Below are positions 37,456 to 46,587 of a DNA stretch of 52,403 nt, in pieces (within the stretch, counting starts at the first letter, position 1; every line of letters begins with the position of its first letter). The notes below the pieces were generated by a model. That model saw only the letters and a program-made list of their open reading frames with translations. It was not told the DNA's origin and did no database searches. The position numbers and the translations under genes are program-made. This DNA comes from a candidate division WWE3 bacterium (GTDB taxonomy: Bacteria > Patescibacteriota > WWE3 > UBA101185 > UBA10185): assembly GCA_012798315.1 (NCBI GenBank), contig JAAZNL010000016.1, forward strand, positions 1 to 52,403, written 5' to 3'.

Positions 37456-37515
37456 TAATTTCTTGTCAAAAGTGGTAAAATTAACCCAATATAGTTCCCA
37501 GAAAGGGTATCTAAA

Positions 37516-38406
37516 ATGAAAAATCATAAGCAAGTTACTAAGGCAGTTATTGCGTTAGCAGGTTATGGAACCCGATTTTTGCCCGCAACTAAGAATCAAC
37601 CAAAGCAAATGCTTCCCATTATAGATAAACCAATTGTCCACTATGTTGTAGAAGAAGCCGTAAAAGCAGGAATTCAAGATGTTATATTAGTAACTCAAGC
37701 AGGTCAGCACTCCATGGAAGATTACTTTGACAGCCATTTTGAAATGGAAAAAGTTTTAGAGGATAACGGTAAGACGGAATACTTAATAATGATTAAAGGT
37801 ATCCCGGAAATGGCCAATTTTATATTCGTGCGCCAACACAAAAACCTTCCATACGGTAACGGTACTCCCCTTTTAACTGTACAGAATCTTATTGATGACG
37901 ACGAGGCCTTTGTATATATGTTTGGAGATGATTTAACCAGATCAGAAGTTCCTGTTACAAAACAACTAATAGATATTTACGAAAAATATGACCCTAAAGC
38001 AGTATTAGCCGTTCAAGAAGTTCCGGACAATGAAGTAGAAAAATACGGCACAGTTAAATATAAAGAAAATCCGTCTATTCCAAATGAAATGGAATATATA
38101 TTAGAGAAAATGCCTTTAGGACAAAATCCATCTAATATGGCGCAATTTGGTAGATTTGTGTTTACATACGACGTAATTGAAGAAGCAAATAAAACCCCGA
38201 CAGGTAAAGGTAACGAATTGTGGGTTGCCGATATTTTGTGCAATATGGCCAAGGAAGGAAAAAAAGTAATTGCGCAACCAATTGACGGCGAATGGCTTAC
38301 TACCGGAGATCCGCTGCACTTTTTGCAAACAACATTAAAATTTGCTCTTGACCGTGATGATTTGCGGGACGATATTAAGGCGTACATGAAAGAATTACTT
38401 AAATAA
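37516..38406 (+). CDS. galU: UTP--glucose-1-phosphate uridylyltransferase
   Basis: The 296-residue product has the nucleotidyltransferase signature LAGYGTRFLPATK, QPKQMLPIIDKPI and the sugar-binding EKYGTVKY. GalU makes UDP-glucose for surface glycans. AAAGGG upstream of the ATG and a TAAAAT further up give a normal short leader. The canonical LAAGLGTRFLP is slightly changed. It heads the polysaccharide block. Confidence 0.96.
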   Translation: MKNHKQVTKAVIALAGYGTRFLPATKNQPKQMLPIIDKPIVHYVVEEAVKAGIQDVILVTQAGQHSMEDYFDSHFEMEKVLEDNGKTEYLIMIKGIPEMANFIFVRQHKNLPYGNGTPLLTVQNLIDDDEAFVYMFGDDLTRSEVPVTKQLIDIYEKYDPKAVLAVQEVPDNEVEKYGTVKYKENPSIPNEMEYILEKMPLGQNPSNMAQFGRFVFTYDVIEEANKTPTGKGNELWVADILCNMAKEGKKVIAQPIDGEWLTTGDPLHFLQTTLKFALDRDDLRDDIKAYMKELLK

Positions 38407-38408
38407 TG

Positions 38409-38414
38409 TAGAAT
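38409..38414 (+). promoter_or_regulatory. Leaderless promoter of the Ig-like protein gene
   Basis: -10 TAGAAT ends exactly 6 nt before the GTG start. Confidence 0.5.
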
Positions 38415-38420
38415 TGAAGC

Positions 38421-39152
38421 GTGCCAAGGTATCCTACGAATAAAACAAAAATTACTAACGAAGAACTTAACAAAAAGTTGTTCAAAACTCTTTTGGCCAT
38501 TGTAGGTATTGTTTTGCTTCTGGTTTTGAGCGCGGTTTTTTTTGCGCCTCAAGTAGGTTCTTTTTTCGGACTTTTTTCCGTTAATAGAAATCAGCCTGAC
38601 GATATTGCCGTGATTAAACCAGACCAACCTGTTTTTTCGAATATCCCAAAAGCGTCTAAATCCAATTCAATAACAATAAATGGTTATACTCAACCCGGAT
38701 ATTCAGTAAAACTTTTTGTTAATGGCCCTGAAGTAGCGAGAGTAATTGCCGGATCCGACGGTATATTTACATTTAACGATATTAAACTCATAGATGGCCA
38801 AAATACAATTTTTGCAAAAGCAATAGATGATAGTAATGTAGAAAGTGATTCAACAAATATATTTAATATTTATGTTGATAAAGACAAACCCAAAATCGAA
38901 CTGACATCACCAAAGGACGGCGATAAAATAAAAAACCTTGATAAACGTATTACAATAATCGGCAGTGTCAATGAAAAATCACAGGTTAAAATTAACGATA
39001 AAATAGCAATAGTAAAGCCGGATCTGTCTTTTGAATTTCTTTTAGGCGTTCAAAATGAAGGTAATGTAAAGATTACTGTTTTGGCAATCGATGAGGCAGG
39101 AAACGAAAACAAGAAAGAAATAACGGTCAACTACGAAAAAGAGAGCTTTTAG
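38421..39152 (+). CDS. Membrane-anchored protein with Ig-like (Big) domains
   Basis: The 243-residue protein starts at GTG. A basic N-terminus is followed by one membrane helix (about residues 22-44). Two beta-rich repeats resembling bacterial Ig-like folds follow (TINGYTQPGYSVKLFVNG and ITIIGSVNEKSQVKIND). It is probably an extracellular surface or adhesion protein. Its 3' end overlaps the convergent polymerase gene by 26 bases. Confidence 0.75.
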   Translation: MPRYPTNKTKITNEELNKKLFKTLLAIVGIVLLLVLSAVFFAPQVGSFFGLFSVNRNQPDDIAVIKPDQPVFSNIPKASKSNSITINGYTQPGYSVKLFVNGPEVARVIAGSDGIFTFNDIKLIDGQNTIFAKAIDDSNVESDSTNIFNIYVDKDKPKIELTSPKDGDKIKNLDKRITIIGSVNEKSQVKINDKIAIVKPDLSFEFLLGVQNEGNVKITVLAIDEAGNENKKEITVNYEKESF

Positions 39153-40308
39153 CAAACAAAATCATAAGTAAAAAAAGTATTTGCGGATAAAAAATTGAAT
39201 TTATAAACTGCGATTCCAGCAACATGCCCATTAGCACACTGATAAGTGCCAAATCGCCAGAAGATCCCAGTTTAAGTTGATCCAACAGAGGCAAAAACCA
39301 CCACAGAAGAAAGAATGTGATTCCAAAAATTCCGGTGGTTACAAACACGAATAAAAAGCTGGAGTCTGATCCCGCTGAGGAATGGTCAAAGAAAGTATCG
39401 CCATTTAACATGCCTGCGTCGCGTTGGGCATATTTGTAAGCATTATAACCAACACCTAAAAACCAGTTTTTTCTTACTAGTGTCAAAGCGTTTCCCCATG
39501 ATTCCAACCTAAAACGTGCTGAGTCCGCCGGATCTGTAACACCGGATAAACGCGTTTGAACCCGAGGAATAGCAAAATAAGCCAAAAACACTATTAATAG
39601 CGCCATAAGTAACATTAGACGATTTTTGTAAAAGCCGTACAAAAAAATAATGATCGCCAGCATCCCCCACGCGCTTCTTGAAAAAGTAAAAAATACACAT
39701 ATGACAAGGAAGAAAAACAAAGAGTAATAAATTAACGGCCTTTTGGTATCTCTTAAATCGTATATTAGTATTGCAATAATTATGTTAAAAAATGCACCCG
39801 CAAAATTCGGATCAAAAAATGTGGAGGCGAGCCTGTTTTTATGAGGATCCCATCCAAGTTCTGGGTTTAGTACGGTAAAATCCGGAAGTAAAATTAACTG
39901 TACAATACCTCCTATTCCTACAATAATTGCGGCTATATACAAACTGTTTTTTAAGCCGGATGTAGTAATAGTTTTATCCTGCAACATATTATAAATAACA
40001 AGGCCGGATCCTGCGTAACATATAAACCTTAATAAATAGGAAAGTGCAACCAAAAATTCCTCAGGTGTTAAATTTATTCTGTTAAAAGTTAAAGAAGTGA
40101 AAGCTACGATTACAAATGGAAATAAGGCATAAAAATACTTAGTAATAAATAATTTTTTACGCAATAAATACAAAGTTAAACCAACAACTGAAAATAAAGC
40201 TACCGCAATATCAAAAAAATATAAATTAACACCGTCACTTTTACCTATACTTAACAATTGGCCCAAGCACAATGAAAAAAGCGCTAAGTAGTATAAAAAT
40301 TTAAGCAT
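39127..40308 (-). CDS. O-antigen ligase / Wzy polymerase-like membrane protein
   Basis: Starting at ATG 40308 (MLKFLYYLALFSL; the track's 40335 lies inside the flippase gene), the protein has ~393 residues and about ten membrane helices. The Wzy_C-like region includes FTFSRSAWGMLAI and a large loop with WFLGVGYNAYKYAQRD. Such proteins polymerise or ligate surface glycans outside the membrane. The start overlaps the flippase stop by eight bases, so the two act in one pathway. Confidence 0.8.
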   Translation of the reverse strand: MLKFLYYLALFSLCLGQLLSIGKSDGVNLYFFDIAVALFSVVGLTLYLLRKKLFITKYFYALFPFVIVAFTSLTFNRINLTPEEFLVALSYLLRFICYAGSGLVIYNMLQDKTITTSGLKNSLYIAAIIVGIGGIVQLILLPDFTVLNPELGWDPHKNRLASTFFDPNFAGAFFNIIIAILIYDLRDTKRPLIYYSLFFFLVICVFFTFSRSAWGMLAIIIFLYGFYKNRLMLLMALLIVFLAYFAIPRVQTRLSGVTDPADSARFRLESWGNALTLVRKNWFLGVGYNAYKYAQRDAGMLNGDTFFDHSSAGSDSSFLFVFVTTGIFGITFFLLWWFLPLLDQLKLGSSGDLALISVLMGMLLESQFINSIFYPQILFLLMILFAKSSLFRS

Positions 40309-41575
40309 ATTTTTCACGCCATGTTTTACGGGCATTATAAAAAAGCAGTATTAAAATTATAAACTCCGAAAGATGTGTGATTACAGAAGAAGCATAAAAC
40401 CCGTATTTAGGTATAAAAAGAAAATTCAAAAAAACATTAAACAATGCGCTAACTAGGTATATTTTAGGTAAAACCTTTTGATTTCCCAAAGTAACCAATA
40501 ACCAAGACAAAGGTTGAGTTAAAAAATATATTAAAAGACCAGCCATAAGTATTCTCAGGACATTAGCCGATAAATTAAAAGCCGAACCCCCTAATATATT
40601 TATAATGTACGGAGCCAAAGTAATGCCTGCCAAACTACCAAATATTGAAACTAATATTAAAAAAAATAAAGCTCTTTTAAATACGTAAGCTAAATCTTTT
40701 GGACCTTGCTTATATTTAGAAATAAAAACCGGATACATGGAATTCATAAAAAAAGTTGGTACTACCAAAGCCACTTCGAAAATTTTGTACGGTAACGAAT
40801 AAATTGCAACCGCGTCGTTATTATTTAAATGTAAAAAAGAAGGAATTGGTAAAACCGATAACAGTATAGAATCTGATTTAAAACTGATTTGACTGAATAA
40901 AAACATAAGTCCCAAAGGTAAGGCTTTTATAATCAAGTCTTTCGCAATTTTAATATCAAAAATATATTTTATGTCGGGATAAGTATGCCTAATAAAAAAA
41001 GCCATAAATACAAACGTTAATAACCCGCCTATAACATAGCTTAAACTCACCGCAATAACGCCAAGGTTGAACCTGACACACATGTATGTCAAAAATAAAA
41101 TGGCAATGTATCCGGTCAAATACGCGTAAGTGGACAGATCATATCTTAGTTTGGATTGAAAAATAATGTTACCCGTAGCGTATAAACCCTGCGTCAGAAT
41201 TAAAAATAAACTTAACGCGATACCTGTTTTTAAGTAGCCGGAATAAGGAAAAAGTACCAACAATAAAGTCAAAAGTACAATTAAAACTACTGAAAATGCT
41301 AAACGCATCCGCAGTATAGTCATAAAATATTTTCCGGCATCGCTCCAGTTTTGGCTAATTTCTTTTACAGCGACAGCATTAAAACCGAAATCAACTATTA
41401 TAAAAAACAACGCGGGCCAGTTTTGCATAAGGCTAAATTCACCATATGCCGATCTTCCAAAATAACGGGCAACAACAACGGTAACTAACACTGTAATACC
41501 CATGCTTACAACTTTTCCTACAAGTTGAAATATAGTGTTGTATGCAATTTTCTTCGTCGTAAACACAGAATCCAT
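40301..41575 (-). CDS. Polysaccharide flippase (Wzx/MATE-like)
   Basis: The true start is ATG 41575 (MDSVFTTKKIAYNT); the track uses an upstream TTG. The ~424-residue protein has about twelve hydrophobic segments and the family opening NTIFQLVGKVVSMGITVLV with YFGRSAYGEFSL. It flips lipid-linked glycan repeat units. It lies two bases after the glycosidase-like gene and overlaps the ligase gene. Confidence 0.88.
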   Translation of the reverse strand: MDSVFTTKKIAYNTIFQLVGKVVSMGITVLVTVVVARYFGRSAYGEFSLMQNWPALFFIIVDFGFNAVAVKEISQNWSDAGKYFMTILRMRLAFSVVLIVLLTLLLVLFPYSGYLKTGIALSLFLILTQGLYATGNIIFQSKLRYDLSTYAYLTGYIAILFLTYMCVRFNLGVIAVSLSYVIGGLLTFVFMAFFIRHTYPDIKYIFDIKIAKDLIIKALPLGLMFLFSQISFKSDSILLSVLPIPSFLHLNNNDAVAIYSLPYKIFEVALVVPTFFMNSMYPVFISKYKQGPKDLAYVFKRALFFLILVSIFGSLAGITLAPYIINILGGSAFNLSANVLRILMAGLLIYFLTQPLSWLLVTLGNQKVLPKIYLVSALFNVFLNFLFIPKYGFYASSVITHLSEFIILILLFYNARKTWREKYA

Positions 41576-41577
41576 AA

Positions 41578-42762
41578 TTAACAACCAGAAACTACATATT
41601 CATCTGATTTTATAACGGGCGGGTTACCTTTAATCTTATTTAATTTTTTAATAACCTCATAATGCAAGTATGGAACGCGATCCCTGTTAATCCAGGAAAA
41701 ATGATCAAACGGAGGCTGATACCAAATTGTAAAAGGAATAACTGCACGCACACGATCATCGGACAGCCAGACGTCTTTGTATGCGGTTTTAAAATATTCG
41801 GAAACAGTTTCAACAGATGGGTATGAACCATTATAATTTTCTCCTTCCGCGTGAGCCCAACCTGTCTCCGTTATAAATACTGGTAGTGTTTTTTTAACTC
41901 CCAAACTAGATGTTAGATACTCCAGCTCATCTTCGTAAGCTCTGATGCTCCAACGACCACGCGCTGTAGGGCTACCTGAAAAGTTGGGCTGGGGATAAGG
42001 GTGTGAAGCCCAGCCGTCTAATTTATCAAAAATTCCTGGAACTTCCTGGTTCATTTGATACATAAATTCCAATGCGTCTATATGTTTACCATCGCTGGGG
42101 GCACTTGTATTTAACGCACCGTTTAACATAAAATAATCCGGATTTTCACCTTTAAAAATTTCTATAGAATAATTTAAAACTTTCGCGTATTCAGCGGGAT
42201 CTGTTTTTCCATACCAAAAGGAACTATCGTTAGGTTCGTTATAAACACTTATATACCGATATTTTATTGGCCACAAAAAGCTATTTAGAAAATTGGCCGC
42301 TTCCTGAGTTTGTTTTTTGTATTTGTCCAAATTCACATCCCAAAGCTGTATTATGGGAATTAAGTGTTTATTTCTAAGTTGTTCAAATACGCGATTCCAT
42401 TTATCGTAATCGCGATCCGCCATGTTGTAAGGAATTAAAACATAACCCCAATCACCGCCCGAAGAATTTACCAGATTTTGAGCGATTTCAAAAAAGCTTT
42501 CGTTTTCGGGATAAATATACATACCGTATTTGTTATTTGGCTCCCATAACGGGTAATCATGGGCATAATAATAGAACTCCAATACATTCTTTTGCGTGCA
42601 TACTTCGGCTTTAGCCGATGTAGTTGTCTGAGGAACCTCCTGCACGGCTCCGATTTTATCGTGTTTTTCAGCGTTGTCACGTACAAATGTAAAATAAAAC
42701 AATACCCCCAACAGCAGTATGTAAAACACCAGAGAACTGTAGAAAAAAAACTTCTTTTTCAC
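41578..42762 (-). CDS. Clan-A glycosidase-like protein (GH5/GH39 type), membrane anchored
   Basis: The 394-residue protein starts at GTG. It has an N-terminal membrane helix (about 5-27), a linker and a TIM-barrel-like domain. Candidate catalytic residues are the acid/base Glu in VYNEPND and the nucleophile Glu in ITETGW, a spacing typical of clan GH-A. It probably trims or modifies the glycan exported by the neighbouring flippase and ligase. Confidence 0.75.
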   Translation of the reverse strand: MKKKFFFYSSLVFYILLLGVLFYFTFVRDNAEKHDKIGAVQEVPQTTTSAKAEVCTQKNVLEFYYYAHDYPLWEPNNKYGMYIYPENESFFEIAQNLVNSSGGDWGYVLIPYNMADRDYDKWNRVFEQLRNKHLIPIIQLWDVNLDKYKKQTQEAANFLNSFLWPIKYRYISVYNEPNDSSFWYGKTDPAEYAKVLNYSIEIFKGENPDYFMLNGALNTSAPSDGKHIDALEFMYQMNQEVPGIFDKLDGWASHPYPQPNFSGSPTARGRWSIRAYEDELEYLTSSLGVKKTLPVFITETGWAHAEGENYNGSYPSVETVSEYFKTAYKDVWLSDDRVRAVIPFTIWYQPPFDHFSWINRDRVPYLHYEVIKKLNKIKGNPPVIKSDEYVVSGC

Positions 42763-42768
42763 TAGCTT

Positions 42769-42774
42769 ATTCTA
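42769..42774 (-). promoter_or_regulatory. Leaderless promoter of the clan-A glycosidase gene
   Basis: -10 TAGAAT ends exactly 6 nt before the GTG start. Confidence 0.5.
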
Positions 42775-42801
42775 ACATTTACTATTATTATTGGGAGAGT
42801 T

Positions 42802-44040
42802 ATGAAACGTAAACTCGCAGGTGCTATTAAAATAATCATACTGATATTAATCTTTTTAAGCGCTCTATTTCTTTTTGTATATAACAGTAAAATAACGAAT
42901 ACTGGATTCCCGCGTAAAATATTAAGTCCAATGGGTAACTCTTTTAGCATTATGTCACTACTAAAATCCCGACATGTCCCGAAAAAAATTATATACGGAT
43001 ATTTGCCATATTGGTCTATTCCTGACACCAAATACATTCAGTTGGACAAACTCACGGACATAGCGTATTTCGGGGTTTATTTAAACGAAGACGGTACTTT
43101 TATGGATAAGCTTGAGGATAATACAGCCGAACCGGGTCTGCTTGCGTGGCACGAAAACGAAGCTCTTGACGAATTAGTAGCCAGAGCAAAAAGCGCCGGC
43201 GTAAGGGTATCGCTTACCGTCATATCTCATAACGACGAGGTATCGGACAAATTTTTGGACTGTAAAGAGTGCTGGGCAAACTTTATAACAAACGTTGAAA
43301 AAGAGATGGATTCAAAAAAGATTAGAGATTTAAATTTAAACTTTGAATATGTTGACTTTACTAAAAAAGAAACTGCCGCGAAATATTCAGAATTTGTATC
43401 GTTCACAAATACCGAATTAGATAAAAAATACGGTGGATCTTTAGTTGTAGTATCTACTTTTGCAGATTCCCTGGTAAAAGATAGGGTTACAGATATTAAT
43501 TCTCTTGGTAAGGTCGCCGACATGATTTTTATTATGGGATATGACTTTCACCGACCGGATTCTGACAAAGCTGGTCCGGTGGCGCCGATAGATGGAAAAG
43601 GGGTATATTCGGAATACGATGTCAGAACAATGTTAAATGATTATGTTGCGGTAATGCCGCCTAGCAAAATAATCCTGGGTGTACCTTATTACGGATATAA
43701 CTGGGTAGTAAAGCAGGGCGAACCTAACGCCGAACGGATACCCGGAGATGATGATATTGGTTATTCGCAATCACAAACATATGCCAAAATAATGGATACT
43801 ATTCTTGAAATTAAACCCGAGCTTAAGTGGGATGATTTGGGTAAATCCTCATATTTTACATATTTAAGCCCCGAAACAGGGTCTATTCGAGAAGTATACT
43901 TTGAAAACGATAAATCATTAGAAGTAAAGTACCAGTTAATAAACGAATACAACCTGGGGGGAGTGGGCATGTGGGCTATAGGTTACGATGGCGGATACCA
44001 AGAGTTGTGGGAATTATTGGCTAAGTACTTTATAAAGTAA
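42802..44040 (+). CDS. GH18-like (YaaH-type) protein, membrane anchored
   Basis: The 412-residue protein has a single N-terminal membrane helix (about residues 10-32) and a TIM-barrel GH18 domain: YGYLPYWSI, a catalytic-strand segment RDLNLNFEYVD, and FIMGYDFHRPDS. The Glu of the DGxDxDxE motif is kept, but both preceding Asp positions read Asn. It ends with a GVGMWAIGYDGG strand. YaaH-type members bind or cleave cell-wall glycans. A GGGAGAG ribosome site precedes the ATG. It is divergent from the clan-A glycosidase gene. Confidence 0.82.
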   Translation: MKRKLAGAIKIIILILIFLSALFLFVYNSKITNTGFPRKILSPMGNSFSIMSLLKSRHVPKKIIYGYLPYWSIPDTKYIQLDKLTDIAYFGVYLNEDGTFMDKLEDNTAEPGLLAWHENEALDELVARAKSAGVRVSLTVISHNDEVSDKFLDCKECWANFITNVEKEMDSKKIRDLNLNFEYVDFTKKETAAKYSEFVSFTNTELDKKYGGSLVVVSTFADSLVKDRVTDINSLGKVADMIFIMGYDFHRPDSDKAGPVAPIDGKGVYSEYDVRTMLNDYVAVMPPSKIILGVPYYGYNWVVKQGEPNAERIPGDDDIGYSQSQTYAKIMDTILEIKPELKWDDLGKSSYFTYLSPETGSIREVYFENDKSLEVKYQLINEYNLGGVGMWAIGYDGGYQELWELLAKYFIK

Positions 44041-44042
44041 TT

Positions 44043-44119
44043 TGGTGGGTCCATCAGGATTCGAACCTGAGACCTCTGCGATGTGAACACAGCGCTCTAA
44101 CCAACTGAGCTATGAACCC
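44043..44119 (-). tRNA. tRNA-Val (CAC)
   Basis: Minus strand: acceptor GGGTTCA/TGGACCC, D arm GCTCAGTTGGTTAGAGC, anticodon loop TTCACAT, T arm CAGGTTCGAATCCTG, discriminator A and encoded CCA. Confidence 0.95.
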
Positions 44120-44148
44120 CTGCCAAATTTGTTAAGGAGATAATACTA

Positions 44149-44889
44149 TTAAACGATCTTTCTATAAAGGCTAAAATGCTCTACCAGCTCTGATCCCCTA
44201 AGACTAGTATACGCATAATACAATATCGGCGATCCAATTATATAATCAACAACCCACTGAAAATTGTTTTTTAAATAAAGGCTGGCTTCCTGGTTAAGTG
44301 AATTTACTGCCTGCCAAACTACCGGTACATTTAACAAACCAAGGCTCATTGCGAGCATGACAGCAAATACTGCCGATTGAATAAAGCGCAGTTTTCCGTG
44401 ATCTCTAGGATCAGAATTTTCCCGCTGTAAGGCGAACTTATATATAAGATTGGAAGAAGTCATTAGAAACCAGATAAAAAAGAACATACTTACAAAATGT
44501 ACGAGTATAAGAAAGATTGCTCCGTTAGAAAAATAGTTCAACAAACTAGAGTATGTCTGGACCGGGTGTTGTAAGTATCTGTACCCAAAAGGAGTGTATT
44601 TTAGTATGGTAGTAACAAAGATCATTACGAAGGTATGGCAGAAAACATAATATAACAATTCCAGGCGAACTTTTTGACTCAAACGCAACTTATGTAAATG
44701 GTTGTCGAATACAAACTTTCGGGACAAAAAGCTCATAAGCCAAAAAAAAGTAGAATATAGAAAAATCCTAATTCCTGTCTCTGAACCAGTTTTTATGATT
44801 TTTGCCATATTCTCTAAAAGGAGGACCATACCGGCGGCATACCCAATATATATAAGGATATTTTCAATCTTAATTAATAGCGGTTTCAC
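44149..44889 (-). CDS. Uncharacterised multi-pass membrane protein
   Basis: The 246-residue protein, starting at GTG, has about six hydrophobic helices and basic cytoplasmic loops. I recognise no family. TACACT ends 7 nt before the GTG, fitting the leaderless pattern. It is divergent from lepB. Confidence 0.6.
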   Translation of the reverse strand: MKPLLIKIENILIYIGYAAGMVLLLENMAKIIKTGSETGIRIFLYSTFFWLMSFLSRKFVFDNHLHKLRLSQKVRLELLYYVFCHTFVMIFVTTILKYTPFGYRYLQHPVQTYSSLLNYFSNGAIFLILVHFVSMFFFIWFLMTSSNLIYKFALQRENSDPRDHGKLRFIQSAVFAVMLAMSLGLLNVPVVWQAVNSLNQEASLYLKNNFQWVVDYIIGSPILYYAYTSLRGSELVEHFSLYRKIV

Positions 44890-44966
44890 TAAGTTAAGTG
44901 TAATACACTTGTTAACCTAACATCAATAGGGATCGGGCAAGTCTTGTTATAAAGCAAATCACAGCA

Positions 44967-44972
44967 TAAAAT
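44967..44972 (+). promoter_or_regulatory. Leaderless promoter of lepB
   Basis: -10 TAAAAT ends exactly 6 nt before the ATG. Confidence 0.6.
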
Positions 44973-44978
44973 ACTTGT

Positions 44979-45527
44979 ATGAAATTTAAGGCATCATTGG
45001 CGATTTTGGGCGAATTCTTTGAAATAACGTGCATAATGGCCGCAGTTATAGTACTTTGTTATATTTTTGTAGGACAACTTTTGGAAGTATCCGGAGAATC
45101 CATGTTTCCTACTTTTAAGGATAAAGAGCAGTTGGTAGCTGAAAAACTGTCGTTAAGTTATAAACCACCTGTGAGAGGGGAGGTAGTTATCTTTGAGCAC
45201 CCAACACAAAAAGGCGAGTTAATAATAAAAAGGATTATCGGTATGCCGGGAGAAAGAATTACTATCAAAAACGGAGACGTGTACATCAATGACAACATAC
45301 TTGATGAGCCTTATCTTGCAGACGGAACTAAAACCGAGGGAAATATTACCATAAAAGATGATGCGGAATTTATAATTCCGGAGGATAATTATGTTCTCAT
45401 GGGCGACAACAGAGGAAAAAGCACCGATTCACGATATTGGGGAACTATAAATATCGATAATATGGTCGGAAGAGGATTATTTGTGTATTTTCCGCTTAAA
45501 AACTTTAGAATACTAATCGATAATTAG
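44979..45527 (+). CDS. lepB: Signal peptidase I
   Basis: The 182-residue protein has one membrane helix (about 10-32), then the catalytic Ser41 in SGESMFPTF, Lys84 in [11 protein letters not shown], and [15 protein letters not shown]. The Ser-Lys dyad is intact. It cleaves signal peptides of exported proteins such as the surface proteins here. Its stop overlaps the convergent rpmA stop by four bases. Confidence 0.95.
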   Translation: MKFKASLAILGEFFEITCIMAAVIVLCYIFVGQLLEVSGESMFPTFKDKEQLVAEKLSLSYKPPVRGEVVIFEHPTQKGELIIKRIIGMPGERITIKNGDVYINDNILDEPYLADGTKTEGNITIKDDAEFIIPEDNYVLMGDNRGKSTDSRYWGTINIDNMVGRGLFVYFPLKNFRILIDN

Positions 45528-45784
45528 GCCTGAGGAACTACGTTTACTTTTTTCTTTTTTTTGGTTTCCCAAACGAACTCTACTACACCGTCAGCTAAAG
45601 CAAAAAGTGTAAAATCCTTGCCCATATCTACGTTTTTGCCCGGTATATATACGCGACCTCTTTGTCTAACTATTATTTGACCTGTTTTGATGAGAGATCC
45701 ACCGCCGATTTTTACGCCAAGACGCTTACCTGCGACATTACCGCCTTGTCCTGCTTTTGAACCTCCTGATTTTGTATGAGCCAT
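45524..45784 (-). CDS. rpmA: 50S ribosomal protein L27
   Basis: The 86-residue product starts [20 protein letters not shown] and has [23 protein letters not shown], the L27 N-terminal tail and core. L27 reaches the peptidyl-transferase centre. It follows rplU, the conserved gene order. Confidence 0.97.
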   Translation of the reverse strand: MAHTKSGGSKAGQGGNVAGKRLGVKIGGGSLIKTGQIIVRQRGRVYIPGKNVDMGKDFTLFALADGVVEFVWETKKKKKVNVVPQA

Positions 45785-45810
45785 AGTTTATAAATAATAT
45801 TACTAAATAA

Positions 45811-46224
45811 CTACTTTTTTTCTTTTACTGTTTTAGTTTTAGATGCAACTTTTTTTACGGAAACCGCCGCGGATTTACTCGCGGGTTTTTCGTTTTTCTC
45901 TGCTTTTTCAACTTTTTCCTCTTTTTTAGCTTCACCAAGCTCCACAACCTTTAAAATCACAACTCCTTGTCTGTGTCCGTGATTCTTTTTGTAGCGGGAT
46001 TTTGCCTTAAATCTCTTAACTGAAACTTTTTTTCCCATTTTCTCTTCTACCAAATCGAGTTTGATGTGAAAGTCTTTAATCTCCGGAGTTCCTGTTTGGG
46101 TGGTTTTTCCGTCTGTGTACAACAAAACTACTGGATCTAAACCTGTATTCTCAGGAACCTGAATCAGGTCGTTTTCCTTTATATTAAACTGTTTTCCCCC
46201 AATAGAGATGATTGCATGTTTCAT
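45811..46224 (-). CDS. rplU: 50S ribosomal protein L21 with Lys-rich tail
   Basis: The track start (46263) adds 13 residues. ATG 46224 (MKHAIISIGGKQFNIK) is preferred because it gives the family-typical start and a TATAAT ends 10 nt upstream. The core ends at the HGHRQGVVILKVVEL region. About 35 Lys/Glu/Ala-rich residues extend beyond the usual ~103. It is followed by rpmA. Confidence 0.96.
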   Translation of the reverse strand: MKHAIISIGGKQFNIKENDLIQVPENTGLDPVVLLYTDGKTTQTGTPEIKDFHIKLDLVEEKMGKKVSVKRFKAKSRYKKNHGHRQGVVILKVVELGEAKKEEKVEKAEKNEKPASKSAAVSVKKVASKTKTVKEKK

Positions 46225-46234
46225 AAGCCGACTT

Positions 46235-46240
46235 ATTATA
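46235..46240 (-). promoter_or_regulatory. -10 box of the rplU-rpmA operon
   Basis: TATAAT ends 10 nt before the rplU ATG at 46224 and supports that start. Confidence 0.55.
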
Positions 46241-46273
46241 AAGGTCGAAACCCCATTTAGCAAGATGCTGTTA

Positions 46274-46585
46274 TTAAAGGCCTAAAGCCGTCTCATCAAG
46301 CACGGCGAGCCCTTCTACAAGTTTAAAAGAGTCATCCCCCGCTATACGGTTTTTCTTTGTAATACCGCACTTTTCACACTTGTGTATCAGCATTTCTTCG
46401 CCATCGGGCTTTAGTACCTTCCCCAAAACGTACATTTTGCCTCCGCAAGAAGATTTTCTGTCGCCGGGAAAATTATCCACATGCACAGAACTCAAGCAAT
46501 AAGGGCAATGATTTCTGTGGTGAGTACCCGGCGCCGAAAAAGATACAGGACGCCCGCAATTAGAACAGATAAAACTTTTTTTCAT
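46274..46585 (-). CDS. RNHCP-domain zinc-ribbon protein
   Basis: The 103-residue protein contains the name-giving RNHCPYCL, preceded by ICSNCGRPV and followed by SSVHVDNFPGDR. C-terminal CEKCG completes a second Cys pair. RNHCP proteins are small zinc proteins of unknown function. Two bases separate it from the upstream PilM-like gene. Confidence 0.88.
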   Translation of the reverse strand: MKKSFICSNCGRPVSFSAPGTHHRNHCPYCLSSVHVDNFPGDRKSSCGGKMYVLGKVLKPDGEEMLIHKCEKCGITKKNRIAGDDSFKLVEGLAVLDETALGL

Positions 46586-46587
46586 AT

